Shown piece after piece: positions 25,427 to 33,308 of a stretch of DNA of 35,904 nucleotides (its first letter is position 1; each line of letters begins with the position of its first letter). Both the position numbers and the translations under genes were made by a program. The notes under the pieces were generated by a model. The model saw only the letters and a program-made list of their open reading frames with translations. It was not told where the DNA came from and did no database searches. The DNA is from Holophagales bacterium (GTDB lineage: Bacteria; Acidobacteriota; Thermoanaerobaculia; Multivoradales; Multivoraceae): the NCBI GenBank assembly GCA_009837085.1, contig VXUF01000151.1, forward strand, positions 1-35,904, given 5' to 3'.

Positions 25427-26260
25427 ATGAGCGACACGTCGACATTCCTCGCCGCGGTGGTCCAGATGGGCTCCACCTCGGACGAGCAGGCGAACTGGGA
25501 AACCGCCCGGCACTGGATCGAAACCGCGGCGGACCGCGGGGCAACCTTCGTCTCCACACCCGAGAACACGAACTACCTCGGGCCGCACAGGGAGAAAGTC
25601 AAGCTGGCCGAGCCGACGTCAGGCGTCACCTGCGCCCGCTTCGCCGCCCTGGCCCGGGACCGTGGCATCTACCTCCTGCTCGGCTCCTACAACGAAAAGG
25701 CGCCGGAGGAGAGCGAACGCTGCTACAACACCAGCGTCCTGTTCGACCCGCAAGGGGAGATCGTCGCCACCTACCGCAAGATCCACCTCTTCGACGTCGA
25801 CGTCTCCGCCGAGGTGCGGTTCCTGGAGTCGAAGACAGCCGTGCCGGGCGAGGACACCGTCACCATCGACACGCCGCTCGCTCGCCTCGGGCTCACGATC
25901 TGCTACGACCTGCGCTTCCCCGAGCTCTACCTGAAGCTCGCCCAGGACGGCGCGGAGGTCTTGACCGTGCCCTCCGCCTTCACGCTGATGACTGGCAAGG
26001 ACCACTGGTTCCCGCTGCTGCGGGCGCGCGCGATCGAAACCCAGTGCTACGTGCTGGCCGCCGCCCAGACCGGTCGCCACGACGACCGCGGCCTACGGCA
26101 CAGCTACGGCCACTCCGTGATCATCGATCCGTGGGGCCACGTCCTCACCGACGCCGGCGACGGACCCGGCATGGCGGTCGCGGAGATCGACCGCCGGCGC
26201 GTCGCCGAGGTGCGGCGCTCCATGCCGGTCGCGTCGCACCGCCGGCTGCCGGTCGGCTGA
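25427..26260 (+). CDS. Carbon-nitrogen hydrolase, NIT1/deaminated-glutathione-amidase type
   Basis: 277 residues. The nitrilase-superfamily triad is complete: Glu46 in STPENTNYL, Lys118 in YRKIHLFDVDV, and Cys159 in TICYDLRFPELY. The blocks HLFDVDV, PSAFTLMTG and LLRARAIETQCYVLAAAQ match the NIT1/YbeM branch, which repairs deaminated glutathione, or the nearby omega-amidases. True nitrilases differ around the cysteine, so it should not be taken as the partner of the nitrile hydratase. It is divergent from the GlmS-like gene with 61 bases between them, and is followed after 16 bases by the transporter gene, so the two may share a transcript. Confidence 0.9.
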   Translation: MSDTSTFLAAVVQMGSTSDEQANWETARHWIETAADRGATFVSTPENTNYLGPHREKVKLAEPTSGVTCARFAALARDRGIYLLLGSYNEKAPEESERCYNTSVLFDPQGEIVATYRKIHLFDVDVSAEVRFLESKTAVPGEDTVTIDTPLARLGLTICYDLRFPELYLKLAQDGAEVLTVPSAFTLMTGKDHWFPLLRARAIETQCYVLAAAQTGRHDDRGLRHSYGHSVIIDPWGHVLTDAGDGPGMAVAEIDRRRVAEVRRSMPVASHRRLPVG

Positions 26261-26276
26261 GCGCCGGAAACCGCCG

Positions 26277-28055
26277 ATGGATATCTGGATCCTCATCGCG
26301 GTCATCGTCTTCACGTTCCTGGCGTTCAGCTTCGAATGGCTGCGGATCGACGCGGTCGCACTCTCCAGCCTGGGACTGCTGCTCCTGTTCGGGCTGGTGA
26401 CGCCCCAGGAGGCGATCCGGGGTTTCAGCAACGATGCGGTCATCACCGTGATGATGATGTTCATCCTGAGCTACGGGCTGACACACACCGGCCTGATCGA
26501 CCGCTTCGGCCAGAAGCTCGCGCAGATGTCCGGCCACACGCACTGGGCCGCCGCGATCGCCCTGATCCTGGTCTGCGGCGTGCTCTCGGCCTTCATCAAC
26601 AACACCGCCGCGCTGGCGATCCTGATGCCAGTCGGCATCCAGATCGGGAAGCACTACGGCGTATCGCCGTCGCGGATTCTGCTCCCTCTCTCCTACCTCT
26701 CGATCATCGGCGGCACGTGCACCCTGATCGGCACGTCGACGAACCTGCTGGTCGCCTCCATGTCGGCGGAGTACGGCTTCGGAGCCTTCAGCATGTTCGA
26801 GTTCCTGGCGCTCGGACTGATCCTCCTGGTCGTCGGCTTCGCCTACATCGTCTTCGTGCCGATGCGACGCCTCCCGGATCGCGCGCGCGCCGACGACCTG
26901 ACGACCAAGTACCAGCTGTCATCGTTCCTGACCGAAGTCCAGGTGCCGGAGGGGAGCTCGCTCATCGGCAACAACGTGGTCGACGCACACATCAACGAAC
27001 GTTTTCGCCTCACGGTGCTCGAGATCCTGCGCGGCGACGAACGGATCGCCGTCGAACTCCGCTCCACGCCGATGCAGGGCGGCGACCTCCTGATCGTCGA
27101 AGGCCTGATGGACGACATCGTCAGCTTCCGCGACCACTACGGCCTGCGCCTTCGCACGGAAACGAAGATCGGCGATCGCGACCTTTCGGACCAGAACAAC
27201 ATCATGGCGGAGATCCAGCTCTCGCCGGTCTCCCGGCTCACCGGCTCGACGATCCGCGACCTCGACTTCCGCCGCCGTTTCGGCTGTTTCGTGCTGGCGC
27301 TCAACCGCACCGGCGACCCGATCCGCGAGAAGCTGGCCCATATCGTCCTCCACAACTGGGACACGCTGCTCGTGTTCGGCCCCCGTTCGCGAATCGAGGC
27401 CCTCTACGAGACGGAGGACTTCATCCCGTTGCAGCAGGACGTCAAGCTGCGCCTCGTCATCCCGCGCCGCTGGTGGCTCGCCGTGGTGATCATCCCGATC
27501 GTCGTCATCGTCGCCGCCACCGGCGTCACCTCGATTCTGAAGGCCTCGATCCTGGGCGCCGTCGCGCTCATTGTCTTCGGCGGCATCTCGGTGCAGCAGG
27601 CCTACGAGGCGATCAACTGGACGGTCATCTTCCTGCTCGTCGGCATCCTGCCGATGGGGATCGCGATGGAAAAGACCGGCCTCGCGGCGATGATCGGCGA
27701 GACGATCGCCAGCGCCGGCGCCGACTACGGGCCCTGGGCGGTCATAGCGCTGGTCTACCTGGCGACGGCCCTGCTCTCGGAGATCGTCTCGAACAACTCG
27801 ACCGCGGTGCTCATGGTGCCGATCGCGGGCACCGCCGCCGCGTCGATGGGGCTCGACCCGAAGCCCTTCATGATGACAGTCGCCTTCGCCGCTTCCGCCA
27901 GTTTCCTGACGCCGATGGGCTACCAGACCAACGCCATGGTCTTCGGCCCCGGCGGCTACCGCTTCATGGACTACGTGAAGTTCGGTGCGCCGCTCAAGAT
28001 CGTCTTCTGCGTTCTGTCGGTGTGGCTGATCCCCGTGTTCTGGCCGCTCACCTAG
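26277..28055 (+). CDS. SLC13-family transporter with RCK_C domains
   Basis: 592 residues. Two membrane halves, each of several hydrophobic helices (about 1-195 and 395-592), flank a soluble part (about 205-390). That part holds two TrkA-C/RCK_C-like repeats: QVPEGSSLIGNNVVDAHI and IQLSPVSRLTGSTIRDLDF begin them. The helix-breaking substrate motifs INNTAALAILMPVG and GTSTNLLV in the first half, and SNNSTAVLMVPIAG in the second, are typical of SLC13/DASS-type anion or dicarboxylate permeases. Substrate is not readable. The stop is three bases from the convergent mutM stop, with no room for a separate terminator. Confidence 0.9.
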   Translation: MDIWILIAVIVFTFLAFSFEWLRIDAVALSSLGLLLLFGLVTPQEAIRGFSNDAVITVMMMFILSYGLTHTGLIDRFGQKLAQMSGHTHWAAAIALILVCGVLSAFINNTAALAILMPVGIQIGKHYGVSPSRILLPLSYLSIIGGTCTLIGTSTNLLVASMSAEYGFGAFSMFEFLALGLILLVVGFAYIVFVPMRRLPDRARADDLTTKYQLSSFLTEVQVPEGSSLIGNNVVDAHINERFRLTVLEILRGDERIAVELRSTPMQGGDLLIVEGLMDDIVSFRDHYGLRLRTETKIGDRDLSDQNNIMAEIQLSPVSRLTGSTIRDLDFRRRFGCFVLALNRTGDPIREKLAHIVLHNWDTLLVFGPRSRIEALYETEDFIPLQQDVKLRLVIPRRWWLAVVIIPIVVIVAATGVTSILKASILGAVALIVFGGISVQQAYEAINWTVIFLLVGILPMGIAMEKTGLAAMIGETIASAGADYGPWAVIALVYLATALLSEIVSNNSTAVLMVPIAGTAAASMGLDPKPFMMTVAFAASASFLTPMGYQTNAMVFGPGGYRFMDYVKFGAPLKIVFCVLSVWLIPVFWPLT

Positions 28056-28058
28056 CGG

Positions 28059-28883
28059 CTACCTCTGGCAGCGCGGACAGTAGTACGTGCTTCGGTTCGA
28101 GGTGACGATCCGACGGATGCTCGCTCCGCAGCCGGCCGGACAGGCCTGCCCTTCCCGGTCGTAGACGTCGAGCGAGACCTGGAAGTAGCCCGAGTTGCCC
28201 TCGCCATCGGCGAAGTCGTTGAGCGTCGTGCCGCCCTGCTCGATCGCCTCGCCCAGCACCTCCCGCACTGCCCCGGCAAGAACGTCGAACCGGCGGCGCG
28301 CGATCCGCGCCACCGACCGGCGGGGATGGATGCGGGCGCGGTACAGGGCCTCCGAGGCGTAGATGTTGCCCACGCCGACGACGACCGAGGCATCCATCAG
28401 GAAGCTCTTGACCGGGGCCGTCCTCCTGCGGGCCAAGTCGGCCAGGTGGGCGCCGTCGAACCCGGGCGCCAGAGGCTCGACACCGAGATGTCGAAAGTGC
28501 CGGTCCCGGTCCAGGCCCGCCGTCGAGGCGACGAACGCGACGCCGAAACGGCGAGGATCACGGAAACGCAACCGACGTCCGGACGCGAGTTCGAAGCCCA
28601 GGTGCTCGTGGTCCACGAGCGGCGCCACCCGGTCCACCAGCGTCAACCGACCGCTCATCCCGAGGTGCACCACCAGGGTTTCGCCGCCGGAAGCGTCGAT
28701 CCACAGGTACTTCGCTCGCCGGCGCAGGCCGACGACCCTGCGGCCTTCCAGGCGCCGCAGCCGCCGTTCGCAAAGCGGCTCGCGCAGGGTCGGGAAGTGG
28801 ACGCGGACCGCCTCGAAACGGTCGCCGATGAGCGGCCGCTCCAGGCTCCGCCGGAGGACCTCGACTTCGGGCAATTCGGGCAC
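28059..28883 (-). CDS. mutM: Formamidopyrimidine-DNA glycosylase
   Basis: 274 residues from a GTG start. The N-terminus PELPEVE gives the catalytic Pro and Glu; the beta-elimination Lys is in RRRAKYLWID. The helix-two-turn-helix has VVGVGNIYASEALYRARIHP. The C-terminal zinc finger keeps the DNA-contacting Arg in NRSTYYCPRC. Its first cysteine pair is CPAGC, three residues apart rather than the usual two, so zinc geometry could be slightly altered. It removes oxidised purines such as 8-oxoguanine. It lies two bases after the holA stop on the same strand. Confidence 0.95.
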   Translation of the reverse strand: MPELPEVEVLRRSLERPLIGDRFEAVRVHFPTLREPLCERRLRRLEGRRVVGLRRRAKYLWIDASGGETLVVHLGMSGRLTLVDRVAPLVDHEHLGFELASGRRLRFRDPRRFGVAFVASTAGLDRDRHFRHLGVEPLAPGFDGAHLADLARRRTAPVKSFLMDASVVVGVGNIYASEALYRARIHPRRSVARIARRRFDVLAGAVREVLGEAIEQGGTTLNDFADGEGNSGYFQVSLDVYDREGQACPAGCGASIRRIVTSNRSTYYCPRCQR

Positions 28884-28885
28884 GC

Positions 28886-30370
28886 TCAGCGCCGGCTGCC
28901 GCCGCCAGCCACCAGGGCGACCAGGGCCTCGACCGCCGCGACCCGGTCGTCGCTGCCGCCTCTGAGCCGGTAATCGGTTTCGAGCACTCTCCAGGGCAAC
29001 TCGGCCATCAGGCGATCCGCCTCCGGTCCCTGACGCCGGCTGGCGGCCTGGTAGGCGCGGAACAGGCGGAACGGCGAGACCTTCGCGACGGACTCGGGAA
29101 GCTCCGGCTTGAGCTTCGGCAGCACGCGGGACCTGAAGGCGTTGTAGTTGTGCGCCGTCGGCGCCTCAACCCGAGAGAGCGCACCGTGAATGGCCGCCAT
29201 GTGCTGGCAGAAACCACCCAGAGCGGCGGCGAAGGGGAACAGGGCGCCAGCCTCGTCCGGCGCCGTGTCGAGGAACCGGCGAAGCTGTTGGAGCGCTCTT
29301 TCCGGGCCCGCGTCGCCGATGGTGTCCAACAGCTTCCAGGCATCCTCTTCGCCCCGGTCCGTGACCATCTCCTCGACCATGGCGCGGTCGATCCGGCCGG
29401 ATGATCCTCGTCGCCCACCGGCGAGCTTGCGGTACTCGGCAACGAATCTGGCCGCCGAAGTCGCCTCCACGTCGGCTTCCCCCCAGCTTCCCGCGCCCTT
29501 GACCTTGCGCAAGGTGCGGCGCGCCAACTCCTGCGCCGCAACGGGGTCGATTCCCACACCCGTCTCCCGCTCCAGCTCGTCCAACACCGAGCGAAGGCCC
29601 GTGGCCTCGCCACGCCCGTCGAGCCGGATCTGCTCGATCTCGAATGCCGTTTTGCGCTCGAAGAGGCGACGAACGATGGGGTGCTCCTTATCGGCGCTTC
29701 GTTCGGCGAACACCAGGGCATGGCCCTCAGGCAGACCGCCGTCCACGGCGCGGTCAAGGTCAGCAAGAACGTCCGCCGACCATCCGCTCAGACCTTCCTC
29801 GCGGGCCGCCGCCAACAGGGCGGTCAGCCCCCGGGCAAGGCCGGCCCTCTCCTTCTTGAGGCGGCCGCGGCGGCCGCCCTTTCGCCACTCCTTGCCGCCC
29901 GCCAACGCGAAGTCGGGCAAGGAAGCGATCGCCTCGTCGGCCGTGCCGACGAACGGGTCGACCTCGAAGAGCCGGAGGGTCTGAAGAAGCCGTCCCGCCG
30001 CCGATCGTTCCGGCAGGGTGAGACCTTCCCCGCCAGATAGCGCGTAGTCGTCCTTCAGGGCACGGGCCGCCTCGTCAATCAGCTCTGCGGCGGCATCCTT
30101 GCTTGCGAACTCCGCGCAGTCCACGACCAGGGCGACCTTGGCGGGCTCGAACAGGGAGAAGGTGAACAAGTCGACAAGAACAGATTCCAGTTCCGCGCCG
30201 GCCGCGCCCTTGTGGACCGCCACCTCGCAGCCCGCCGCAGCGGCCAACGCCTTCGCGATTCGGGTCGCCCCCCGCGTGGCCAGCACCTGCTCACCGATCA
30301 CCAGGTAGAGCGGCTGGCGGTCGCCGCCTTCGATTCGCTCGACCGCGGCGTCGATTTCGGGTGCCTTCAC
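28886..30370 (-). CDS. holA: DNA polymerase III delta subunit, extended
   Basis: 494 residues against about 340 in typical HolA. The N-terminal part has PLYLVIGEQVLATRGATRI and the FSLFEPAKVALVVDCAEF strand. The C-terminal part has LFPFAAALGGFCQHMAAIHG, SPFRLFRAYQAASR and ELPWRVLETDYRLRGGSDD, the family's collar-domain pattern. The extra length falls mostly at about 95-215 and is Ala/Arg/Lys-rich. HolA opens the sliding clamp within the clamp loader. GTG start at 30370 overlaps the stop of the DksA-like gene. The call rests mainly on the C-terminal half. Confidence 0.82.
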   Translation of the reverse strand: MKAPEIDAAVERIEGGDRQPLYLVIGEQVLATRGATRIAKALAAAAGCEVAVHKGAAGAELESVLVDLFTFSLFEPAKVALVVDCAEFASKDAAAELIDEAARALKDDYALSGGEGLTLPERSAAGRLLQTLRLFEVDPFVGTADEAIASLPDFALAGGKEWRKGGRRGRLKKERAGLARGLTALLAAAREEGLSGWSADVLADLDRAVDGGLPEGHALVFAERSADKEHPIVRRLFERKTAFEIEQIRLDGRGEATGLRSVLDELERETGVGIDPVAAQELARRTLRKVKGAGSWGEADVEATSAARFVAEYRKLAGGRRGSSGRIDRAMVEEMVTDRGEEDAWKLLDTIGDAGPERALQQLRRFLDTAPDEAGALFPFAAALGGFCQHMAAIHGALSRVEAPTAHNYNAFRSRVLPKLKPELPESVAKVSPFRLFRAYQAASRRQGPEADRLMAELPWRVLETDYRLRGGSDDRVAAVEALVALVAGGGSRR

Positions 30371-31731
30371 TCGTCTGCGGGGAGCCGGCCCTTCTCTTCG
30401 AGTTCCTGACAGTCGATGCAGTAGGGCGCCCAGGGCACGGCCTCCAGCCTGGCGCGGCCCAGCTCGTTGCTGCAGTGGACGCAGATGCCGAACGTGCCGT
30501 CGTCGAGGCGGGCCGTCGCTTCGACGATCCGGTTCAGCAGGATGCCGTCGCTGTCCGAGAGCGAGAAGTTCAGCTCACGGCTGTAGGCATGGTTCGCCCG
30601 GTCGACCAGATCCTCCGCGCCCTCGCCGGTCGACGCCTTGAGGCCGGCGGTGAGATCGCGGTTGTAGCGGCCGAACAACTCCCGCCGCTTCTCCTCGAGC
30701 CGTTCCCGCACCCAATCGAAGTCGATCGCCGCGTTCCTCCTGCTGCCGCCCGCGCGTCCACCGCCGTTGGCCCGCTGCGGCCGAAGCAGCAACGTCGGTG
30801 GCTTTCTCGACCGCGGCTTCTTGCGGGCGGTCTTCTTCCGGGCAGGCTGTCCCTTTGCCGGCTTCGCCGCGGACTCGGCCTGGACTTCCTTGGGCCGCGT
30901 CGTCTCTTGCTCAGCCGCCTTCTCCCCGGCCGCCTTCTCGGCGGCCTCTGCCTTCGCGACCAGCTTCTCCGCCGCCGCGGCGGCCCGGATGGCTTCCCGG
31001 GCAGCAGCCTTCGCTGCCTCCGCCGCTTTCACGGCCTTCTCCGATGCCGCCACCCTGGACGCGGAGGCGCGCGCCGACTTCCGGGCGGCGGCGGCCTTGG
31101 CAGAGGCATCCTTCCCAGCCGCCTGCGCCGCGGACTTCCGTTCGGCCAGCAGCTTCGCGGCCCTTGCCGCGGCACTGCCGGTCCTGGCGGCGAGTCGGCC
31201 GGAAAGCGCCGCGGCCTTCTTCTTCGCGGCTGCGTCCTCCCGACCACTGGCCGCAGCCTTGGCAGCCGCCCCGGCCTCTCGATCCGCCTTGGCGGCCTCG
31301 CGCTTCCGGAGCGCGGCCTCGCGGGCCGCCTGCTTCGCCGCGGCGGTCCGTGCAGCGGCCACTTCAGCGGCCTTGGCCGCCGCCGCCTGTTCAGCAACCG
31401 CCGTCCGCTCTGCCTTCCTCGCCACCGCGCGCCGGGCCGACGCCTCCTTCTCGGCGACGACGGCCGCATCCTTCCTGGTCGCGGCGAGCCTTGCGGCCCT
31501 GGCCGCGGCCGCGGCTCCGGCTTTCTCTTCCCGAGCCGCCTGCTGCGCCGCCGCCTTCTTCTCCGACGCCGCCTTCGCCGCTCGCTCGGCCGAGGCAGTC
31601 TTCCGGTCCGCCGCAGCTCGGGCTTTCCTGGCCGCGGACCGCGCCGCGGCGAGCTCTCGCGCCGCGGCCGCAGCCGCTTCCTTGATGTCGTTCGATCCGT
31701 CGGTTCGAGAGGCCTCGTCCGCGTTTACCAC
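30367..31731 (-). CDS. DksA/TraR-type zinc-finger protein with long Ala/Lys/Arg-rich region
   Basis: 454 residues from GTG 31731, with GGAGG six bases upstream. Residues about 15-330 are almost wholly Ala, Lys, Arg, Glu and Ser in helical, heptad-like runs resembling histone H1 or bacterial HctB/AlgP-type tails. Residues about 345-454 form a DksA-like module: a helical hairpin (FDWVRERLEEKRRELFGRYN) and a C4 zinc finger with CVHC (417-420) and CIDC (438-441), 17 residues apart. DksA proteins act on RNA polymerase with ppGpp. The tail may bind DNA or RNA, which is inference. It sits between rlmH and holA; the stop overlaps the holA start. Confidence 0.8.
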   Translation of the reverse strand: MVNADEASRTDGSNDIKEAAAAAARELAAARSAARKARAAADRKTASAERAAKAASEKKAAAQQAAREEKAGAAAAARAARLAATRKDAAVVAEKEASARRAVARKAERTAVAEQAAAAKAAEVAAARTAAAKQAAREAALRKREAAKADREAGAAAKAAASGREDAAAKKKAAALSGRLAARTGSAAARAAKLLAERKSAAQAAGKDASAKAAAARKSARASASRVAASEKAVKAAEAAKAAAREAIRAAAAAEKLVAKAEAAEKAAGEKAAEQETTRPKEVQAESAAKPAKGQPARKKTARKKPRSRKPPTLLLRPQRANGGGRAGGSRRNAAIDFDWVRERLEEKRRELFGRYNRDLTAGLKASTGEGAEDLVDRANHAYSRELNFSLSDSDGILLNRIVEATARLDDGTFGICVHCSNELGRARLEAVPWAPYCIDCQELEEKGRLPADE

Positions 31732-31751
31732 CTGATCCCTCCGCACGCGGC

Positions 31752-32225
31752 TCAGTAAAACGGGCGCCGATGATAGTTGATTCCCTCGAGGATGGTGAAC
31801 GCCCTGTAGATCTGCTCGTAGAGGGTCAGCCGAGCAAGCTCGTGAGCAAGGGTGAGCGGCCCTAGAGAGAGCCGGAAACGGCACGACTCCAGGAGGTTGC
31901 GGTCAAGTCCCAGGTCCGAGCCCACGATCCAGACGACGGGCCGCTGCCACTCCGCGCGCAGCCGGCCCACCTCGGTCGCGAGGCCGGTCGAACTGAGACG
32001 CCGTCCGCTCCGATCCAGGCAAACCGTCCAGGCATCGGCAGGCAGGGCCGAGCGGATCGCCTTCCCTTCGAGCCGCAATCGAGTCCGGTCGTCGCCGCGC
32101 GTGGGGCGAACAACCAGTTCCCGCACCGGCGCGAACCTCTCGATCCTCTGCCGATAGTCGCCGCAGAGCGTCTCCCAGGGCTCCAGCCGGCGACCCACCC
32201 AGACGACCAGGATCTCGAACGCCAC
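31752..32225 (-). CDS. rlmH: 23S rRNA (pseudouridine1915-N3)-methyltransferase
   Basis: 157 residues, the normal RlmH length, from the GTG at 32225. The SPOUT-type C-terminus is clear: WIVGSDLGL as the S-adenosylmethionine loop, then LSLGPLTLAHELARLTLYEQ and YRAFTILEGINYHRRPFY at the end. The loop reads GSDLGL rather than the more common GGAxGF/GL form. It methylates pseudouridine 1915 of helix 69 in 70S ribosomes. It heads the minus-strand cluster rlmH - DksA-like - holA - mutM. Confidence 0.93.
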   Translation of the reverse strand: MAFEILVVWVGRRLEPWETLCGDYRQRIERFAPVRELVVRPTRGDDRTRLRLEGKAIRSALPADAWTVCLDRSGRRLSSTGLATEVGRLRAEWQRPVVWIVGSDLGLDRNLLESCRFRLSLGPLTLAHELARLTLYEQIYRAFTILEGINYHRRPFY

Positions 32226-32267
32226 CAGCCGATTATGCCGTTGCCCCTCGCTGTTATTCTCCGCCCC

Positions 32268-33281
32268 ATGGCCCGCTCCGCGAACCAGGAATCCCGCCGC
32301 CTGATCAGGCGGCGCCTGACGAACGGCCTGGTCATCGGCGGTATCGCGCTCGGGGCACCGGCCCTGTTCAACGCGATCGTGGCCCGCAAGGCGGGTCGCC
32401 TGCCCCGACCCCGATGGGGTTCCACCCGGCACGTCGAGGTGGACGGCCATCGGGTCGCCTTCGTTCACCTGGAGTCCCCCAGCCGGGGCGGCAAGCCGCC
32501 GATGGTCCTGCTCCACACCTTCGGCCCCGGGCATACCGGCCTGCTATGGCGCGAGACCGCCGAACGCCTGGCCCGGAGCCACGACTGCTTCGTGCCCGAC
32601 TGGCTCGGCTGGGGTGACTCGGAGCGGAGGAACCAGCGCTACACCGCCCAGCTCTACATCGACCTGCTCGGCCGGTTCCTGGAGGACGTCGTCGGCGAGC
32701 GCGCCGTGCTCGTCGCTCCTCACCGGGCCGCCGCCTATGCCGTCGAGGCCGCCCTGAACGCCCCGGACCTGGTTGTCGCCCTGGCCCTCGTCGGACCGCA
32801 GGGCATCGGCACCGAGGTCACCGACGAGCGCAGCGACCCGGTGATTCACTCGCTGCTCCGGGCGCCGGTTCTCGGCAAGTCGGCGCTCAACCTGGTGACC
32901 GGAGAGCGGGCCCTCGAGAATCACCTGCGACGCGAGACCCTGTTCGGCGCCGAGGGTCTGGGCGAGTCCATGGTCGAGCAGCTCTACCGGGCGAGCCATC
33001 TGCCCGGGGCCAGCCATGCCCTGATCGATTCGCTATGCGGCCGGCTCGGCCACCGGCTGGAGGCCGGCTTCGGCGACGGAATCAAGCAGCCGGTGTGGCT
33101 GGCGTGGGGCCGCCAGGCGACCAACCCACCGCTCGAAAACGCCGACCTCTGGCTACAGGAAATGCCGAACGCCCACCTGGACGTCTTCGACGGCTGCCGC
33201 AACCTGCCCCACGTCGAACGACCCGCCAAGTTCGCGGCGGCGCTGACGGCGTTCATCGAGCGCCAGCGCTTCGCCGCCTGA
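32268..33281 (+). CDS. Alpha/beta-hydrolase-fold protein lacking the nucleophile serine
   Basis: 337 residues from ATG 32268; an in-frame ATG at 32235 is possible. A hydrophobic helix (about 20-38) near the N-terminus may anchor it. The fold is clear: PPMVLLHTFGPGH for the oxyanion strand and DCFVPDWLGWGDSER for the following strand. Strand 5 reads AVLVAPHRAAAYAVE (146-160), where relatives have a G/S-x-S-x-G/A nucleophile elbow; here His152 sits at the serine position. A terminal His is retained (RNLPHVERP). It may be a non-catalytic member or use another chemistry. It is divergent from rlmH and is followed after 27 bases by ileS in the same direction. Confidence 0.75.
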   Translation: MARSANQESRRLIRRRLTNGLVIGGIALGAPALFNAIVARKAGRLPRPRWGSTRHVEVDGHRVAFVHLESPSRGGKPPMVLLHTFGPGHTGLLWRETAERLARSHDCFVPDWLGWGDSERRNQRYTAQLYIDLLGRFLEDVVGERAVLVAPHRAAAYAVEAALNAPDLVVALALVGPQGIGTEVTDERSDPVIHSLLRAPVLGKSALNLVTGERALENHLRRETLFGAEGLGESMVEQLYRASHLPGASHALIDSLCGRLGHRLEAGFGDGIKQPVWLAWGRQATNPPLENADLWLQEMPNAHLDVFDGCRNLPHVERPAKFAAALTAFIERQRFAA

Positions 33282-33308
33282 GCGGGGCGCCGCGCCCAAG
33301 GCTTCGCC

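Noticed and set aside
25427..26260. NIT1-type hydrolase as the amidase partner of the nitrile hydratase
   Set aside because: It lies about 9 kb away in a different unit and its motifs match the deaminated-glutathione/omega-amidase branch rather than amidases that act on nitrile-hydratase products.
30900..31680. Possible tandem DNA repeat or CRISPR-like array
   Set aside because: The periodicity comes from Ala/Lys/Arg codons in the tail of the DksA-like protein; there are no fixed-length repeats with unique spacers.
30767..31735. 322-residue Ala/Ser-rich plus-strand frame
   Set aside because: It is the complement of the Ala/Lys/Arg-rich repeat region of the DksA-like gene, which forces long open frames on the other strand.
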